Shown here one piece after another: positions 36,258 to 45,251 of a stretch of 64,000 nucleotides of DNA. The DNA comes from Firmicutes bacterium UBA5774. GTDB lineage: Bacteria; Bacillota; Clostridia; Peptostreptococcales; Anaerovoracaceae. The translations under genes and the position numbers were made by a program. The stretch is taken from contig DIEM01000059.1 of NCBI GenBank assembly GCA_002418625.1, positions 1 to 64,000 on the forward strand, in the 5' to 3' direction. The notes under the pieces are model-generated. The model saw only the letters and a list, made by a program, of their open reading frames with translations. It ran no database searches and was not told where the DNA came from. Every line of letters begins with the position of its first letter. Within the stretch, counting starts at the first letter, position 1.

Positions 36258-36953
36258 ATGCGTGGAACTGGAACGATCAAATCGAATATCGGCAAGCATT
36301 TGGAAGAATACAATCTGGGCACGCACCTCTGTTCCATATACAGCACCCCTCAGGAGCAGCTTTCGGTGATTGTTCCATATATCAAGATTGGGCTGTCCCG
36401 CAATGAACAGTGCATCTATCTTCTGGATGAGAATGATTGGGAGGATATAGCGAACGCCCTGACTCTTTCGGGCGTGGACGTCGAAGGCGAAATGCGCTCC
36501 GAGGCTCTGATTTTCATAACGAGGCAGCAGGTTTCCAAAAAATTTTCAAGCCTGAATTCTTCTATAATGATGGATTTTTTGCTTGATTCCGTACGAAGAG
36601 CGAAATTGCACGGCTTTAAAGGCCTGCGTGTTCTTGCCGAGATGTCGTGGACCCTTGGAACGACAAGCTCGAACGAAAGTCTCGTCGAATTTGAATCGAA
36701 GCTCGACCGGTTTTTCGAGCATAATGACGCTTCACTGATTTGCCAATACAATCGCAATACCTTTCCTTCCGAAGTGATCGAGGAAATGATCTATATCCAT
36801 CCGCTGATCATTTTTGCGGATATGATATGCAAGAACAGTTATTATATCCCTCCCGACCAGTATCTTTCCTCCGACTCCGCCGATCATCGCGTCAATCAGC
36901 TTCTGATCAGCATGAGTGTCAGCGAATATCTGCGGCAAAGGGGAAACAATTAA
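36258..36953 (+). CDS. MEDS-domain sensory protein
   Basis: 231 residues. Residues ~15-180 match the MEDS (DcmR sensory) domain: HLCSIYSTPQEQLSVIVPYI near the start, YLLDENDWEDIANAL, then LRVLAEMSWTL. MEDS proteins are RecA/KaiC-like folds without a clear Walker A box and are usually attached to kinases or anti-sigma factors. Here it is a free protein with its own sigma-28 promoter, directly before cheA. It may feed a signal, possibly a small molecule, into chemotaxis. The ligand is unknown. Confidence 0.82.
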   Translation: MRGTGTIKSNIGKHLEEYNLGTHLCSIYSTPQEQLSVIVPYIKIGLSRNEQCIYLLDENDWEDIANALTLSGVDVEGEMRSEALIFITRQQVSKKFSSLNSSIMMDFLLDSVRRAKLHGFKGLRVLAEMSWTLGTTSSNESLVEFESKLDRFFEHNDASLICQYNRNTFPSEVIEEMIYIHPLIIFADMICKNSYYIPPDQYLSSDSADHRVNQLLISMSVSEYLRQRGNN

Positions 36954-36962
36954 TAAATTCTC

Positions 36963-36989
36963 TAATATTTTTTCGATTCCTGCCGATAA
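36963..36989 (+). promoter_or_regulatory. sigma-28 promoter of cheA
   Basis: TAAT, exactly 15 bases, GCCGATAA. It starts just past the MEDS stop and 64 bases ahead of cheA, so cheA has its own promoter in addition to read-through. Confidence 0.8.
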
Positions 36990-37052
36990 TTATAGACATC
37001 AGGAAGTAATCAGGCGTTTGAGCGCAATCTATAATTAAGCAGGTGAAAGAAC

Positions 37053-39356
37053 ATGAGCGAATACGATTTTTCAAATGATTCCATGCTGGAAATGTATCTT
37101 TTCGAGTCAACGACGCTGCTCGATCAGTTAGATGGGATCTTGCTCCTTTCTGAAAAAAGCGGGCATCTGTCGCCCGAAAGCATCAACGAAATTTTCCGTA
37201 TCATGCATACGATCAAAGGCTCTTCCGCGATGATGGAATTCAACATCGTTTCATTTGTCGCACACAAACTGGAAGACCTTTTCTATGTCATTCGTGAAAA
37301 CGGTATTAAAGACGCTTATTTCAGCGGACTGTTCGATCTTGTCCTTAACGTCTCCGACTTCCTTAAGGAGGAAGTGGAAAAAATCCAGCAGAACCGTCAG
37401 CTGTGCACTGAAAACGACCTGCTTGTCAGTGATATCATGGCTTTTCTCGAAAAACTAAAAAGCGGTGACGAAGAAGACGATGCAATTGAAGCCACGGAAG
37501 GCGAAGACCCCGAAACCGAAGAAATTTTCGAGTCGGATGAGCTAGACGAAGACACCGTCGATGCAAAGATGCCGCCTCATGATGAAGTATTAGCCGAAGA
37601 AGCCGCCAACGTGCCGGATCCTGCTGAATTGCCATCGGAGACTGTACCTTCCGAAGAGAGCGCTCAGATATTGAATCTGCATATCATGTTCACGCCCGAC
37701 TGCCAGATGGAAAACATCAGGGCCTTCATGCTGCTGAATATCCTGCAGCCCTTTGGACAAATCATAGCAACCGTTCCGGGAGAGCTCAACAACAACAGCG
37801 ACGCTTCCGGCCTGATCGCCGCCAATGGTTTCTTCTGCAAAATCGCGACCGGATCATCCCGGGAAGAAATCGTCGATGCTGTTAAGGGCACCTTGTCGGT
37901 AAAAAGCTGCGGCTTCACCAGTAAATTCCCAAGTGACGAAGCCGCCGGCCCTATAGCAGAAGCTTCATCTGCTCCAGAATCCAAAAAATCCGCTGCCGCT
38001 GAAAAACCTTCATTAAAAGCACCCGAAGTGAAAAAGACAGCGAAGTCCGCCAAAGGCGAATCAGCATTCGATACAGGCGCCGCGGCCCAGCCGTCTCAAG
38101 TCACCGCCGCCTCAGCATCGGCAGCAGCCTCACAGGCGCAGTCCTCCGATGATTCCGGGGACGGCCAACAGAAAAAGGCCGGCAAGCAGAATCTGATCAA
38201 TGTCGATCTTAATAAACTTGACACCCTCATGGACCTGGTTGGCGAAATCGTCATAACCGAATCCATGGTATCAAGCAATCCCGATCTCGCAGGCCTGGAA
38301 CTCGAAAGTTTCCACAAGTCATCACGTCAGTTGAGAAAGCTGACCGATGAGCTTCAGGGCATCGTCATGTCGATTCGGATGGTTCCGATTTCTTCGACCT
38401 TCCAGAAAATGCACCGCATCGTCAGGGATATGAACAAAAAGCTCAACAAGGAAGTCGAGCTGGTTCTGATCGGGGAAACGACCGAAGTCGATAAAACGAT
38501 CATCGACGGTATTGCCGATCCGCTGATGCATCTTGTGCGAAATGCCATGGACCATGGCCTCGAAGACAGGAATGCCCGAGTAGCCGCCGGCAAGGACCCG
38601 ACCGGCCGGATCATCCTGTCGGCACAGAACAACGGCGGCGATATCATCATTTCCGTCAGCGATAATGGCAAGGGTCTGGATCCGGAAGTCATCCTGGCAA
38701 AGGCCAAAGCCAGCGGCATCCTGACAAAATCCCCGGGCGATATGACCGAGAAGGAAATCTTCAACCTTCTGACGATGCCCGGCTTCTCCACGAAAGAAGC
38801 CGTTACGGAATTTTCCGGCAGAGGCGTCGGCATGGACGTTGTTAAAAAGAATATAGAAAAAATTGGCGGTACCGTCACAATCGAAAGCGTAAAAGGCGCA
38901 GGCACAAATGTCTTTTTCAAGATACCCCTGACGCTGGCCATCATCGCTGGCATGGAGATCACCGCGGGCGGCAACATCTATACACTGCCGATCTCGAACA
39001 TCCGGGAGTCCTTCAAGGCAAAAGCGGATCAGCTGATTTCGGATCCTGATAAGAACGAGATGATCATGATCCGAGGGGTATGCTATCCGATTATTCGCCT
39101 TCATAAAGTTTTCAATATCGATAACTGCGTGGAGAATATCGAGGACGGCATCCTGCTGCTGGTCGATTCCGGCGAACGGTTGGCCTGTGTCTTCGCAGAC
39201 GGTCTGCTCGGCAAGCATCAGGTCGTTGTCAAGGCGTTGCCTGCCTTTTTGAACCGCTATCCCATAAAATATTCCGGGATAGCCGGCTGCACCATCCTTG
39301 GAGACGGAGGCATCAGTCTGATCCTGGATGCCCAAGGTGTTTTAAATCGGTTCTAG
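37053..39356 (+). CDS. cheA: chemotaxis histidine kinase CheA
   Basis: 767 residues. P1 Hpt domain ~1-120 with phosphorylation site H52 (HTIKGSSAMM). An acidic linker is followed by the P2 CheY-binding domain ~205-290. A long Ala/Ser/Lys linker (~295-375) leads to P3 dimerisation ~380-440. The P4 ATPase follows with N box (LVRNAMDHGLEDR, ~494), G1 (SDNGKGLD) and G2 (GRGVGMDVVKKN). P5 CheW-like domain spans ~635-767. All catalytic motifs are intact. It is driven by sigma-28. cheW and cheB are not in this window. Confidence 0.97.
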   Translation: MSEYDFSNDSMLEMYLFESTTLLDQLDGILLLSEKSGHLSPESINEIFRIMHTIKGSSAMMEFNIVSFVAHKLEDLFYVIRENGIKDAYFSGLFDLVLNVSDFLKEEVEKIQQNRQLCTENDLLVSDIMAFLEKLKSGDEEDDAIEATEGEDPETEEIFESDELDEDTVDAKMPPHDEVLAEEAANVPDPAELPSETVPSEESAQILNLHIMFTPDCQMENIRAFMLLNILQPFGQIIATVPGELNNNSDASGLIAANGFFCKIATGSSREEIVDAVKGTLSVKSCGFTSKFPSDEAAGPIAEASSAPESKKSAAAEKPSLKAPEVKKTAKSAKGESAFDTGAAAQPSQVTAASASAAASQAQSSDDSGDGQQKKAGKQNLINVDLNKLDTLMDLVGEIVITESMVSSNPDLAGLELESFHKSSRQLRKLTDELQGIVMSIRMVPISSTFQKMHRIVRDMNKKLNKEVELVLIGETTEVDKTIIDGIADPLMHLVRNAMDHGLEDRNARVAAGKDPTGRIILSAQNNGGDIIISVSDNGKGLDPEVILAKAKASGILTKSPGDMTEKEIFNLLTMPGFSTKEAVTEFSGRGVGMDVVKKNIEKIGGTVTIESVKGAGTNVFFKIPLTLAIIAGMEITAGGNIYTLPISNIRESFKAKADQLISDPDKNEMIMIRGVCYPIIRLHKVFNIDNCVENIEDGILLLVDSGERLACVFADGLLGKHQVVVKALPAFLNRYPIKYSGIAGCTILGDGGISLILDAQGVLNRF

Positions 39357-39383
39357 TTCAAAGGACATGGAAAGGAGCGGGTC

Positions 39384-40196
39384 ATGCTATACATAACAGA
39401 CAGAGAATTCGTTGAAATTTCAACATATTTTAAAGACAATTTCGGCGTGAACCTAACAAACAAAAAGCCGTTGATCGAAGGCCGGCTCGGTAATTATATC
39501 CAGCAGCTTGGTTTTGAAACTTACAAAGACTACTTTGAGCATGCTAAAAGCGATGCCAGCGGTGACGCCATGTCGACTTTGATCAGCAAACTCACGACGA
39601 ATCACACCTATTTCCTACGGGAGTCGGAGCATTTCGTCTTTTTTAAGGATAAAATCCTGCCTTGGGTAGATAAGAAATTAAATTCAAGGGATCTCCGGGT
39701 ATGGAGCGCAGGCTGCTCTTCCGGCCAGGAGCCTTATACGCTCGCCATGATCACGCAGGATTATCTGGGCAGCGACGCCCGGCATTGGGACAGCAACCTG
39801 CTTGCTTCGGATATATCAACAAAGGCGCTCGCATCCGCCAAAGCCGGCGTCTACTATTCGGATGAACTCACGGATATTCCGAAGCCATGGCTGAACAACT
39901 ATTTTACAAAGCTTGATAATGAACGTTTCGAGGTCGCCGACAGGATCAAGAAGGAAGTGGCCTACAGGAATTTCAACCTGTTGTCTCCCTTCAACTTCAA
40001 GAAACCGTTCCATGCGATTTTCTGCCGAAACGTCATGATTTACTTTGATATACCGACTAAAAACGAAATCATTGAAAAATTTTATAACGCGCTGCTGCCA
40101 GGAGGCTATTTCCTCATCGGCCACAGCGAGTCCCTGGCATCCTGCACGCACCGTTTCAAATACGTTATGCCCTCAGTTTACCAGAAGGAAATGTGA
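39384..40196 (+). CDS. cheR: chemoreceptor methyltransferase CheR
   Basis: 270 residues. N-terminal helical domain, then an S-adenosylmethionine site (VWSAGCSSGQEPYTLAM), FDIPTKNEIIEKFYNALLPGGYF and a C-terminal HSESL motif, as in CheR. It methylates glutamates in chemoreceptors for adaptation. Located 27 bases after cheA with AAAGGAG ahead of the ATG. Confidence 0.97.
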   Translation: MLYITDREFVEISTYFKDNFGVNLTNKKPLIEGRLGNYIQQLGFETYKDYFEHAKSDASGDAMSTLISKLTTNHTYFLRESEHFVFFKDKILPWVDKKLNSRDLRVWSAGCSSGQEPYTLAMITQDYLGSDARHWDSNLLASDISTKALASAKAGVYYSDELTDIPKPWLNNYFTKLDNERFEVADRIKKEVAYRNFNLLSPFNFKKPFHAIFCRNVMIYFDIPTKNEIIEKFYNALLPGGYFLIGHSESLASCTHRFKYVMPSVYQKEM

Positions 40197-40225
40197 TAAT
40201 TTTAACATTGCTGCGAAGAATATAT

Positions 40226-40252
40226 TAAACTTATTCCCCTTTCTGCCGATAT
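40226..40252 (+). promoter_or_regulatory. sigma-28 promoter of fliD
   Basis: TAAA, exactly 15 bases, GCCGATAT: a perfect match to the SigD consensus, 24 bases upstream of the fliD ATG. Confidence 0.9.
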
Positions 40253-40275
40253 ATTACTCGTGAGGAGGTGTTCCC

Positions 40276-42162
40276 ATGACATCGATAAGTTCCGTTTCAT
40301 CAGCAACAACGACAGCATCCGTAAGCAACGGCCTTGGCGGCCTCGTTTCAGGCATGGATGTCGATTCCCTGGTTGAGCAGCTGACGATATCCGGCCAGGA
40401 AAAAATAGATTATCAGCAGCAATCTCTGCAAAAGCTTGAATGGAAACAAACTGCGTACCGGGAAATCACGACTGCATTGGCAGAATTCAAGTCGACTTAT
40501 TTTGATACGCTGTCCTCGACAAATCTTCGAAGCACATCCTTTTTCAATACTGCGACCGCCACGTCCTCTTCCGATGCCGTGACTGCCACCGCAACATCAA
40601 ACGCCGTCGCAGGATCGATCACTATTGAAAGCATCTCGCAGCTGGCAACCAACGCGACGCTCAGCGGCTCGAGCACCGTTTCAAAGGCGCTTTCCGGAAG
40701 CTTGACAGATACCGGGACCCTGACGGAAGAAGAAATAACGACCTTGCTGTCCGAGCTGGAAGGCAAGTCGATTTCACTTTCTCTCGATGGCAAAACGAGA
40801 ACCATAAGCTTCGATTCGACATTCACCGCAGCCGCGGGAACAACCGCCGAATCTCTTGAAGCCGCATTTCAGGACGCTTTGGATGATGCCTTCGGCAAAA
40901 GCTCCACCGGCGAAAGCCTTATGACAGCTTCCATTACCGGAAATTCACTGTCCTTCTCATCCTCGTCCTCTACGATCATCGTGTCCGGCGGAACGGCCGT
41001 TTTAGAGACCTTGGGGTTCACAAACAGTCAGTCCAACAGGATATCAGCGGCCTCGGCCTTGTCGGCTTTATCGCTAAGCACGGCCCTAGAAGGCGAAACC
41101 TTCGAATTTACGATAAACGATGTTGATTTTTCTTTCTCCGGCTCTTCGACCCTGGACGATATCATTCGTGAAATCAATGGCAGCGAAGCCGGCGTAACCT
41201 TGAAATATACGTCGCTTTCAGATAAGTTCACCCTGACAGCCGACGAAACCGGCTCGGGAGACAATATCCGGATAAGCCAGGCGACCGGCAATCTGCTGAC
41301 TGCGCTGTTCGGTTCGGATTCTTTTACGGAGGTCGAAGGTATAAATGCCGAGTTGATCATTGACGGACAGTCCGTTGTAAGATCTTCAAATGCCTTTACC
41401 CTGGACGGCGTAAAAATCGTACTTAAGGATACGACCGAAGCCGGAGATGCTCCGATCACCATTGGCGTCGAAGCTGATTCCACAAAACTTCTCGATACAG
41501 TCAAGAAGTTTGTCGAGGATTATAATACACTTGTCGACAGGATCAATACCCTGCTGAAGGAACGCGCCGACAGCGATTATCCTCCGCTTACCGATGCTCA
41601 GCGGGAGGATATGTCAGAAGAAGAGATTGAAAAATGGGAAACCAAGGCCAAAGCCGGCCTTCTGGCCAACGATTCGACTCTGCGCAGCATCGTCAACAAT
41701 TTGCAGCAGATCATGTTTTCTTCGGGTACCGGAGCTTTATCTCTTTACGATATTGGCATCACGTCTGCCGGGTATGCTGAAAATGGCAAGCTGCAGATCA
41801 ACGAGGACAAGCTCAAGGATGCGCTTGCGTCAAAAAGCTTTGATATCATGGAGCTGTTCACCGATACGAACAATGGCCTTGCCAACAACATCAACACGAT
41901 CCTGAACAATGCCATCGAAACGAAAGGCGTTCGCGGGTCCCGCGGCTCCCTGGTAGAACTGGCCGGCGTCGCTTCCACCACTTCCGATACACAAAACAGT
42001 ATCTTTGACCAGATCGAAACAATCAATGAACGGATCGAGGATCTGAAGGAACGGCTTGAAGCCGAACAAGACAGATGGTGGACCAAATTCACCGCCATGG
42101 AAACGGCGCTGTCAGCACTGAACTCGCAAAGCGCCATGCTCGCAAACATGCTCTCGTCATAA
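40276..42162 (+). CDS. fliD: flagellar filament capping protein FliD
   Basis: 628 residues. N-terminal GLGGLVSGMDVDSLVEQL and C-terminal coiled coil ending near FTAMETALSALNSQSAMLANML are typical. The middle is Ser/Thr-rich. Forms the cap under which flagellin assembles. TGAGGAGGTG lies ahead of the ATG. First gene of fliD-fliS-fliT. Confidence 0.97.
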   Translation: MTSISSVSSATTTASVSNGLGGLVSGMDVDSLVEQLTISGQEKIDYQQQSLQKLEWKQTAYREITTALAEFKSTYFDTLSSTNLRSTSFFNTATATSSSDAVTATATSNAVAGSITIESISQLATNATLSGSSTVSKALSGSLTDTGTLTEEEITTLLSELEGKSISLSLDGKTRTISFDSTFTAAAGTTAESLEAAFQDALDDAFGKSSTGESLMTASITGNSLSFSSSSSTIIVSGGTAVLETLGFTNSQSNRISAASALSALSLSTALEGETFEFTINDVDFSFSGSSTLDDIIREINGSEAGVTLKYTSLSDKFTLTADETGSGDNIRISQATGNLLTALFGSDSFTEVEGINAELIIDGQSVVRSSNAFTLDGVKIVLKDTTEAGDAPITIGVEADSTKLLDTVKKFVEDYNTLVDRINTLLKERADSDYPPLTDAQREDMSEEEIEKWETKAKAGLLANDSTLRSIVNNLQQIMFSSGTGALSLYDIGITSAGYAENGKLQINEDKLKDALASKSFDIMELFTDTNNGLANNINTILNNAIETKGVRGSRGSLVELAGVASTTSDTQNSIFDQIETINERIEDLKERLEAEQDRWWTKFTAMETALSALNSQSAMLANMLSS

Positions 42163-42185
42163 TTTTAAAGAGGAGTGAATAATCA

Positions 42186-42566
42186 ATGCAACAGGCTAAC
42201 GTTTACACGAAATACAAAGAGCAGACGCTGTCCACGCTGACGAACGGTGAAATCATCATCAAATTGTTCGAGGAAGCTTCGAAACAGGTTACAATGTCGA
42301 TGTTCCTGATCAACAAAGACGATTATGTCGCTGCCATCAAGTGCATCCAGAAGGCCCAGAAAATAATCTCCGCCCTCCGAAGCAACCTGGACATGAAATA
42401 CCCTATCGCCCAGGAGCTGAGCCCGATCTACCTTTTCATATATGAAAAGCTGGGGGAAACAATTGTATCGAAGGATGTGCCGCTATTGAAGGATCTTCTG
42501 TCCATCATTGATGAATTCAAGGTCACCTTCAGGCAGGCTGACAAGCTGTCCAGAATCAATAAATAG
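42186..42566 (+). CDS. fliS: flagellin export chaperone FliS
   Basis: 126 residues, helical. Motif YTKYKEQTLSTLTNGEIIIKLFEEA at the start matches FliS, which binds the C-terminus of flagellin before export. FliS may also indirectly affect FliW by competing for flagellin. Confidence 0.96.
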   Translation: MQQANVYTKYKEQTLSTLTNGEIIIKLFEEASKQVTMSMFLINKDDYVAAIKCIQKAQKIISALRSNLDMKYPIAQELSPIYLFIYEKLGETIVSKDVPLLKDLLSIIDEFKVTFRQADKLSRINK

Positions 42567-42577
42567 GGGTGTAAAAG

Positions 42578-42976
42578 ATGGCAAACAATTCCGAAGTATC
42601 CCAATTCGTTGAAAACAAGATCTTTCTGATAAAAAAATGCATCGGCATCAATAAGGACCTCATGGATGCCGGCGACGACGTCGACTCCATAACCTCCCTG
42701 ATCGAACAAAGAGGCCTGGTCCTGAAAACGCTCGAAGACCTTTCCGCAACCACCGATCCTTCCATCGTGAACGGCTGCGATCAAAAACAGAAGGATTCGA
42801 TCAACAGAATGCTCACCTTGCTGCTGGATCTCGACAAAGAGCTGATGGCGGCCATGAGTGAAACCAAATCAAGGATGATAGCGTCGATCAAAAGCAATGT
42901 AAACAATCGAAAGGTCCTGAACTACGCAAGCATGGACGTCAATTCTTCAGGCACTTTTCTGAATCTGAAAAAGTAA
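42578..42976 (+). CDS. fliT: FliT-like flagellar chaperone
   Basis: 132 residues, helical, with no strongly conserved motif. Position after fliS and size fit FliT, the chaperone of FliD. Residues ~40-75 (LIEQRGLVLKTLEDL) resemble the FliT helix. The symbol rests mainly on context. Confidence 0.65.
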   Translation: MANNSEVSQFVENKIFLIKKCIGINKDLMDAGDDVDSITSLIEQRGLVLKTLEDLSATTDPSIVNGCDQKQKDSINRMLTLLLDLDKELMAAMSETKSRMIASIKSNVNNRKVLNYASMDVNSSGTFLNLKK

Positions 42977-43009
42977 ACGAAATATATCAGTCAAATATCC
43001 ATATTACAG

Positions 43010-43045
43010 AATATCGTGCGAATTTATCACACGATATTTTTTTGT
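43010..43045 (+). terminator. terminator after the fliD-fliS-fliT unit
   Basis: AATATCGTG pairs with CACGATATT (9-bp stem) and is followed by a run of T. Confidence 0.85.
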
Positions 43046-43082
43046 GTTTATTTGTGACACAATTGTGGTACAATTTAATTGT
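43042..43082. promoter_or_regulatory. cluster of TTGTG/CACAA half-sites and palindromes
   Basis: Contains the perfect palindrome CACAATTGTG (43058-43067), the near-palindrome ACAATTTAATTGT (43070-43082) and the near-palindrome TTGTGACACAA (43052-43062), giving several TTGTG or CACAA half-sites. It lies upstream of a ribbon-helix-helix protein gene, so it may be that protein's operator. No clear promoter was found here. Confidence 0.45.
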
Positions 43083-43177
43083 TAATATTTAAACATACAT
43101 TGACGGTTGAATGTCCTCACCCGCGGTATCGTAGAATATATGAATGGGTTTTTCTTTAGCGCAAAGGAGGATACATC

Positions 43178-43636
43178 ATGGTAGGCAAAATAGGCAAGTA
43201 CAGACTCGAGAAAACGGATGACGGCACACTGGTCGTAGCAGGCAAATCCAGCATCATCAAGACGGTTTCCATACCAAAAGGAGAATATCTGGAGGTCAAA
43301 GGTTCCTGGTATGTGGACCAGCTGCCGACAAAAATCGTCATCGAACTCAAGGACGGTTCCCTGGAAATGTTCAACCTTTCTCCCTTCAAGAAAATAACCT
43401 TCAGGGATCTGCTCCAGTACAAGGGGCTTCATCCACGGAAGCTGAAGGGCGATCCGCTGCCCGAAATGCTTTATCAATATTATGGCCTCACCCATTACAA
43501 GGAAACCATGTCGGAAGTCATTAAAATAAGGCTGAAACCCTCAGAAAGGGACAAGCTCAGCACTGTTGCCGAAGCTGCGGATCTTTCAGTCTCTGAATTC
43601 ATCCGGGATTACATCAAGACGCTATCCTGCTCCTGA
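43178..43636 (+). CDS. protein with C-terminal ribbon-helix-helix domain, function unknown
   Basis: 152 residues. The first ~105 form a beta-rich domain of no family I recognise (starts MVGKIGKYRLEKTDDGTLVV). The last ~35 (VIKIRLKPSERDKLSTVAEA, then SVSEFIRDYIKTL) look like an Arc/CopG-type ribbon-helix-helix DNA-binding domain. AAAGGAGG lies 7 nt ahead of the ATG. It is flanked by motility genes. Likely a transcription factor, possibly autoregulated. No partner toxin gene is adjacent, which argues against a simple antitoxin. Confidence 0.7.
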   Translation: MVGKIGKYRLEKTDDGTLVVAGKSSIIKTVSIPKGEYLEVKGSWYVDQLPTKIVIELKDGSLEMFNLSPFKKITFRDLLQYKGLHPRKLKGDPLPEMLYQYYGLTHYKETMSEVIKIRLKPSERDKLSTVAEAADLSVSEFIRDYIKTLSCS

Positions 43637-43665
43637 TGGCTATAAACAGATCTTTAAATAATAAT

Positions 43666-43695
43666 AGGGCTGTCTCGATTGAGGCAGCCCCTTTT
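43666..43695. terminator. bidirectional terminator between converging genes
   Basis: GGGCTGTCTC, loop GATT, GAGGCAGCCC (10-bp stem with one G-U pair). Followed by CTTTT on the plus strand, and by TATTATTAT on the minus strand. Confidence 0.85.
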
Positions 43696-43717
43696 GCCGG
43701 CCTTCGGCCAACCTGTT

Positions 43718-44797
43718 CTAATTTATGTCGTCAGCGACTTCAAGTATGGTGATATTCAGGAATTCAGCTTCCGATAAATTGATCTCCCGCGGCTCGCAGG
43801 CTTCCCCGCTCTGTTTCAATATCCTGACTCTTGGCCTGAGGCAATAGCTCTCGAAGTTTTCAATGACGATGCCGACACTGCCGTCACTGAGTCTCACACA
43901 GGTCCCGATTGGATAAGGGGCGATTTTCCTGATGAAAATATTCACGAGATCCGGATCGAACAACGTGATCGACGATCCCATGATATATTCCATGACCTCC
44001 GAAGGAGGCAATGCTTTTCGGTATGGACGGTCCGACGTCAACGCGTCATAGACGTCGGCGATCGATATGATACGGCCGAAGAGCGAGATGGAATTGCCTT
44101 TCAGGTTATTGGGATACCCGCCGCCGTCGTACTTTTCATGGTGGTCCAGTATGCCCATATATGAAGCCGTTGTGACGCCGTATCCTTTCTTGATATACTC
44201 GCAGCCCCATTCGGAATGCTTTTTCATTTCAGCAAACTCTTCCTCGGTCAGAAATCCGTTCTTGTTCAGGATATCCTTTCGCACGAATACTTTCCCTATA
44301 TCATGAAGCAGCGCGCCATATCCGAGATTGCAAAGATCCTTCCTGCTGAAGCCGATCGATATGCCAAGAACGATCGATAAAACAGCGACATTGACGGAAT
44401 GGAAATAAGTATAGTCGTCAAACACCTTCATATCGACCATATTGATCATCATATTCTTGTTTTTCAGAAGCTCGTCGACGATCGTCTCGATCTGGAACTG
44501 CGCCTCCTTGAATTTCATTTTCGTGTTCGGGTTGCTTTCCTCGGAGCAAATGAAAACTTCCTTGATACTTTTAACGCTCTGAGCCCTCAAACGCTCGTCA
44601 ATAATGCTGGCGATAAACAAATCTCTCGATATGTCGTCTTCCACATAAAGGCCGTTGAAGTTAAGCTTCTTTATCATATCGATATATGGTCCTGTCAGGG
44701 TCGTATCTTTTGCCAGCAGCAATTCGCCATTTGAACCGAAAAGGTTGTCTCCAAGGAGCATACCTTCGCGCAGGCAGTGGGTTGGGACAAATCTCAT
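43718..44797 (-). CDS. HD-GYP domain c-di-GMP phosphodiesterase
   Basis: 359 residues. An N-terminal region of ~130 residues precedes the HD-GYP domain, which has HDIGK, HSEWG, HHEKYDGGGYPNNLKG and the segment SIADVYDALTSDRPYRKA. It would break down c-di-GMP to pGpG or GMP. The ATG has GAGGTG upstream. A possible -10 TATAAT lies ~45 bases before it. In the window it pairs logically with the PilZ and ComFB proteins. No GGDEF cyclase was found. Confidence 0.93.
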   Translation of the reverse strand: MRFVPTHCLREGMLLGDNLFGSNGELLLAKDTTLTGPYIDMIKKLNFNGLYVEDDISRDLFIASIIDERLRAQSVKSIKEVFICSEESNPNTKMKFKEAQFQIETIVDELLKNKNMMINMVDMKVFDDYTYFHSVNVAVLSIVLGISIGFSRKDLCNLGYGALLHDIGKVFVRKDILNKNGFLTEEEFAEMKKHSEWGCEYIKKGYGVTTASYMGILDHHEKYDGGGYPNNLKGNSISLFGRIISIADVYDALTSDRPYRKALPPSEVMEYIMGSSITLFDPDLVNIFIRKIAPYPIGTCVRLSDGSVGIVIENFESYCLRPRVRILKQSGEACEPREINLSEAEFLNITILEVADDIN

Positions 44798-44861
44798 CAG
44801 TCACCTCATAAAACAATACTCTAATAAATAATTATATCACCACAGTATCAATAGCGCCACA

Positions 44862-45248
44862 TTAAAAATCCAGAAAACCTTTAGTCGAAAGGAAGTGGAA
44901 CAGCAGCAGGATCGCCAGGAAGGCAGCGCCTGTCCTGTGCGCCTTGATCCAGTCTCTGATCCTGAAACGGCGGCCGATCGCGGCAGCCAGGCCCATAACC
45001 GCAAGCACCGCCAGAATGAATGTTCCTGTATGAAACTGAATGAAGCCTCCCATCAAATACCCATGCATGATTCCGGCCAAAAGCGCGGCAGCGCCCAGAA
45101 ACGGGTGCGGCAGGCGAAGCCCTCCCGAGATCTGCTGCAGCATGCTGTTTTTATTATTATAGAAACGGCGGTTGATGCGCCTTGATAAAAACAACATGAA
45201 ATTGCAGATGATGATGGCGGATCCGATCATGCCTAAAACAGCAGCCAC
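44862..45248 (-). CDS. four-helix membrane protein, possible heme b carrier
   Basis: 128 residues with about four membrane helices (~1-20, 48-68, 73-92, 105-121). Histidines H48, H62, H73, H104 and H118 lie in or at the ends of helices, as in cytochrome b561/ferric-reductase-type membrane proteins that bind heme. It starts 3 bases after the cytochrome-b5-like lipoprotein gene, so the two are co-translated. Likely a membrane electron carrier for that lipoprotein; this is inferred. Confidence 0.65.
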   Translation of the reverse strand: MAAVLGMIGSAIIICNFMLFLSRRINRRFYNNKNSMLQQISGGLRLPHPFLGAAALLAGIMHGYLMGGFIQFHTGTFILAVLAVMGLAAAIGRRFRIRDWIKAHRTGAAFLAILLLFHFLSTKGFLDF

Positions 45249-45251
45249 GGA

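Noticed and set aside
38322..39335. Minus-strand 337-codon open frame inside cheA
   Set aside because: Antisense shadow of the conserved CheA kinase domains.
43178..43636. Antitoxin of a toxin-antitoxin pair
   Set aside because: Although the C-terminus is RHH-like, no toxin-sized partner gene is adjacent and the protein is longer than usual antitoxins.
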